Part shown: positions 6,504 to 7,326 of the stretch, one piece after another
How positions within the stretch are numbered: position 1 is the stretch's first letter
Layout of the letters: each line of letters begins with the position of its first letter
Assembly: GCA_003525525.1 (NCBI GenBank)
Contig: DQED01000034.1
Location: 1-7,326 of the forward strand
DNA from: Desulfovibrio sp.
GTDB lineage: Bacteria > Desulfobacterota > Desulfovibrionia > Desulfovibrionales > Desulfovibrionaceae
Reading direction: 5' to 3'
Length of the DNA: 7,326 nt
Translations under genes and position numbers: made by a program
The notes under the pieces: generated by a model
Databases searched by the model: none
Told to the model about the DNA's origin: nothing
Seen by the model: only the letters and a program-made list of their open reading frames with translations

Positions 6504-6572
6504 GGCCCGGCACGGGTATCATGGCGGACCGGCCTTGGCCAGCCGGCCCGCACGGCAAAGCCCCGGCGCCCG

Positions 6573-7013
6573 TCAGAGGCAGGCGCTCAGGCGTTCGAGC
6601 AGCCCCGCGAACTGCGCCGCCTCCTCCGGGGACAGGGCGCAGAGCAGTTCGCCCGTCAGGCGCTCGTGCAGGGCGTGGTGCTCGGCGAAAAGCCGCGCGC
6701 CTTCCTCGGTCAGGCCCACGCGGATGGAGCGGCGGTCGGTTTCGTGGGGCTTACGCGCCACGTACCCGCCCCGTTCCAGGCGATCGACGAGCACGGTGAG
6801 CGACCCTGTGGTCACGCCCATGCGCGCGGCGAGCTCGGTCATGCGCAGGTCGCCGTCCGCGCCGAGGATTTCGAGCGTGTGCATCTGCGGCAATGTCAGC
6901 CCGCTTTCGCGCACCACGCCGTGCTCCCAGGAGGAGAACTTCTCGTAGAACTCGATGAGCAGGCGGGCCAGGCGCGACGCTTCGGGCGCTTGCGGCTGTT
7001 CGGGGGCGTCCAC
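6573..7013 (-). CDS. MarR-family transcriptional regulator
   Basis: A 146-residue cytoplasmic winged-helix regulator, normal length for MarR. Helices flanking the DNA-binding core are the dimer arms (12-35 and about 104-146). The winged HTH runs about 40-102, with LPQMHTLEIL, MTELAARMGVTTGSLTVLVDRLE as the recognition unit, and a wing containing the family's DRRSIRVGLTEEG (D93, R94, R95). It starts with GTG, supported by a strong GGAGGT (7026-7021 on the - strand) seven bases upstream. That site overlaps the stop codon of the metal ATPase, leaving five bases between the genes, so translational coupling is likely and the ATPase operon is a probable target. Histidines at 45, 112, 113 and 116 and acids E24 and E30 could form a metal site, but this is speculative. 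Other MarR ligands (phenolics, oxidants) are possible. Confidence 0.93.
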   Translation of the reverse strand: MDAPEQPQAPEASRLARLLIEFYEKFSSWEHGVVRESGLTLPQMHTLEILGADGDLRMTELAARMGVTTGSLTVLVDRLERGGYVARKPHETDRRSIRVGLTEEGARLFAEHHALHERLTGELLCALSPEEAAQFAGLLERLSACL

Positions 7014-7018
7014 GGCGG

Positions 7019-7026
7019 CTACCTCC
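7019..7026 (-). promoter_or_regulatory. marR ribosome binding site overlapping the ATPase stop codon
   Basis: On the - strand GGAGGT occupies 7026-7021 and its T is the first base of the ATPase TAG stop (7021-7019). The marR GTG follows seven bases later at 7013. This arrangement lets ribosomes finishing the ATPase reinitiate on marR, tying the regulator level to that of the pump, and supports the choice of the GTG start. Confidence 0.8.
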
Positions 7027-7326
7027 TGCCCCCCAGGGGCGGTTCGGTCGTGAAGGCGAGGCTCGCCGAGGACAACACCACCACGACGGAGCCCACGTTG
7101 TGGAAGACGGCCGCGGCCACGGGCGAAAGCAGGCCGTACGCCCCGCCCAGGATCGCCACGGCGTTGAAGACGAGCCCCAGGCCGATGTTCACGCCGATCA
7201 TGCGCACCATGCGCCGCCCGAGATGGATGAGAAACGGCAGGCGGCCGATGTCGTCGTTGGCCAGGGCCACGTCCGCGGTTTCCAGGGCCACGTCGGAGCC
7301 GGCCGCGCCCATGGCCACGCCCACGT
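7019..7326 (-). CDS. Heavy-metal P1B-type ATPase, C-terminal end (truncated by window edge)
   Basis: Only about the last 101 residues are inside the window; the gene enters from the right edge and stops at TAG (7021-7019). The GTG near the edge is internal. The first visible residues, VGVAMGAAGSDVALETADVAL, are the end of the phosphorylation/ATP domain typical of P1B metal pumps. Two membrane helices follow (about IGVNIGLGLVFNAVAILG and then LSPVAAAVFHNVGSVVVVLSSA). The final helix reads HNVGSVVVVLSSASL where many P1B pumps have an N-S-x-R-L ending, so the transported metal cannot be assigned by analogy. Role: ATP-driven metal export across the inner membrane. The metal-binding N-terminus, the TM4 cysteine motif and the DKTGT site are all outside the window. 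It precedes marR with coupled translation. Confidence 0.88.
   Translation of the reverse strand, partial: VGVAMGAAGSDVALETADVALANDDIGRLPFLIHLGRRMVRMIGVNIGLGLVFNAVAILGGAYGLLSPVAAAVFHNVGSVVVVLSSASLAFTTEPPLGGRR

Noticed and set aside
6528..6548. GC-rich inverted repeat (CCGGC ... GCCGG) between marR and the acyltransferase gene
   Set aside because: The arms are only five bases, there is no T-run, and such repeats are common in DNA of this composition; not strong enough to call a terminator.
4996..6558. 520-codon open frame on the - strand running across the end of the FadD-like ligase and the acyltransferase
   Set aside because: The translation is Arg/Pro/Ala-rich and low in complexity, and it overlaps a well-formed membrane protein in another frame and a conserved ligase C-terminus.

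Overview
The window is GC-rich (roughly two-thirds G+C by eye) and densely coded. Codon style, protein families and the Geobacter/Desulfovibrio-like type of its HTH-cupin regulators suggest a deltaproteobacterial sulfate reducer, probably of the Desulfovibrio/Solidesulfovibrio group. That placement is inference from family resemblance, not from a marker gene. I see no RNA gene, insertion sequence, CRISPR array or integration scar, and no gene-free stretch longer than about 200 bases.

Layout: (1) Bases 3-311 (+) hold the C-terminal end of a nicotinate-phosphoribosyltransferase-like enzyme. A perfect 16-bp hairpin (330-365) separates it from the convergent gene that follows. (2) Bases 393-5180 form the core of the window: two regulator-ligase cassettes arranged head to head. 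Leftward: an HTH-cupin regulator (2149-2709, -), then an ACSM-like medium-chain acyl-CoA synthetase (393-2045, -). Rightward: a second, paralogous HTH-cupin regulator (2913-3491, +), then a FadD-like acyl-CoA synthetase (3507-5180, +). The two regulators share a 203-bp divergent control region with several small inverted repeats. A U-tailed terminator (5206-5239) closes the rightward cassette. (3) Bases 5289-7326 are all leftward: the C-terminal end of a heavy-metal P-type ATPase (7019 to the right edge), a MarR-family regulator whose Shine-Dalgarno overlaps the ATPase stop codon (6573-7013), and a multi-membrane-span acyltransferase-3 protein (5289-6503).

How the genes may work together: each ligase would activate a carboxylic acid to its acyl-CoA at the cost of ATP to AMP. 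The adjacent HTH-cupin protein is the obvious candidate to sense the acid, the acyl-CoA or a related metabolite and set the level of its ligase. The head-to-head arrangement allows cross-regulation of two ligases of different subfamilies. The ATPase-MarR pair looks like a separate, translationally coupled metal-homeostasis unit. The acyltransferase may be a read-through passenger of that unit or independent.

The most noteworthy item is the mirrored regulator-ligase pair. HTH-cupin regulators beside acyl-CoA ligases recur in deltaproteobacteria as far as I recall, so this is an under-characterised arrangement rather than clearly a new system.
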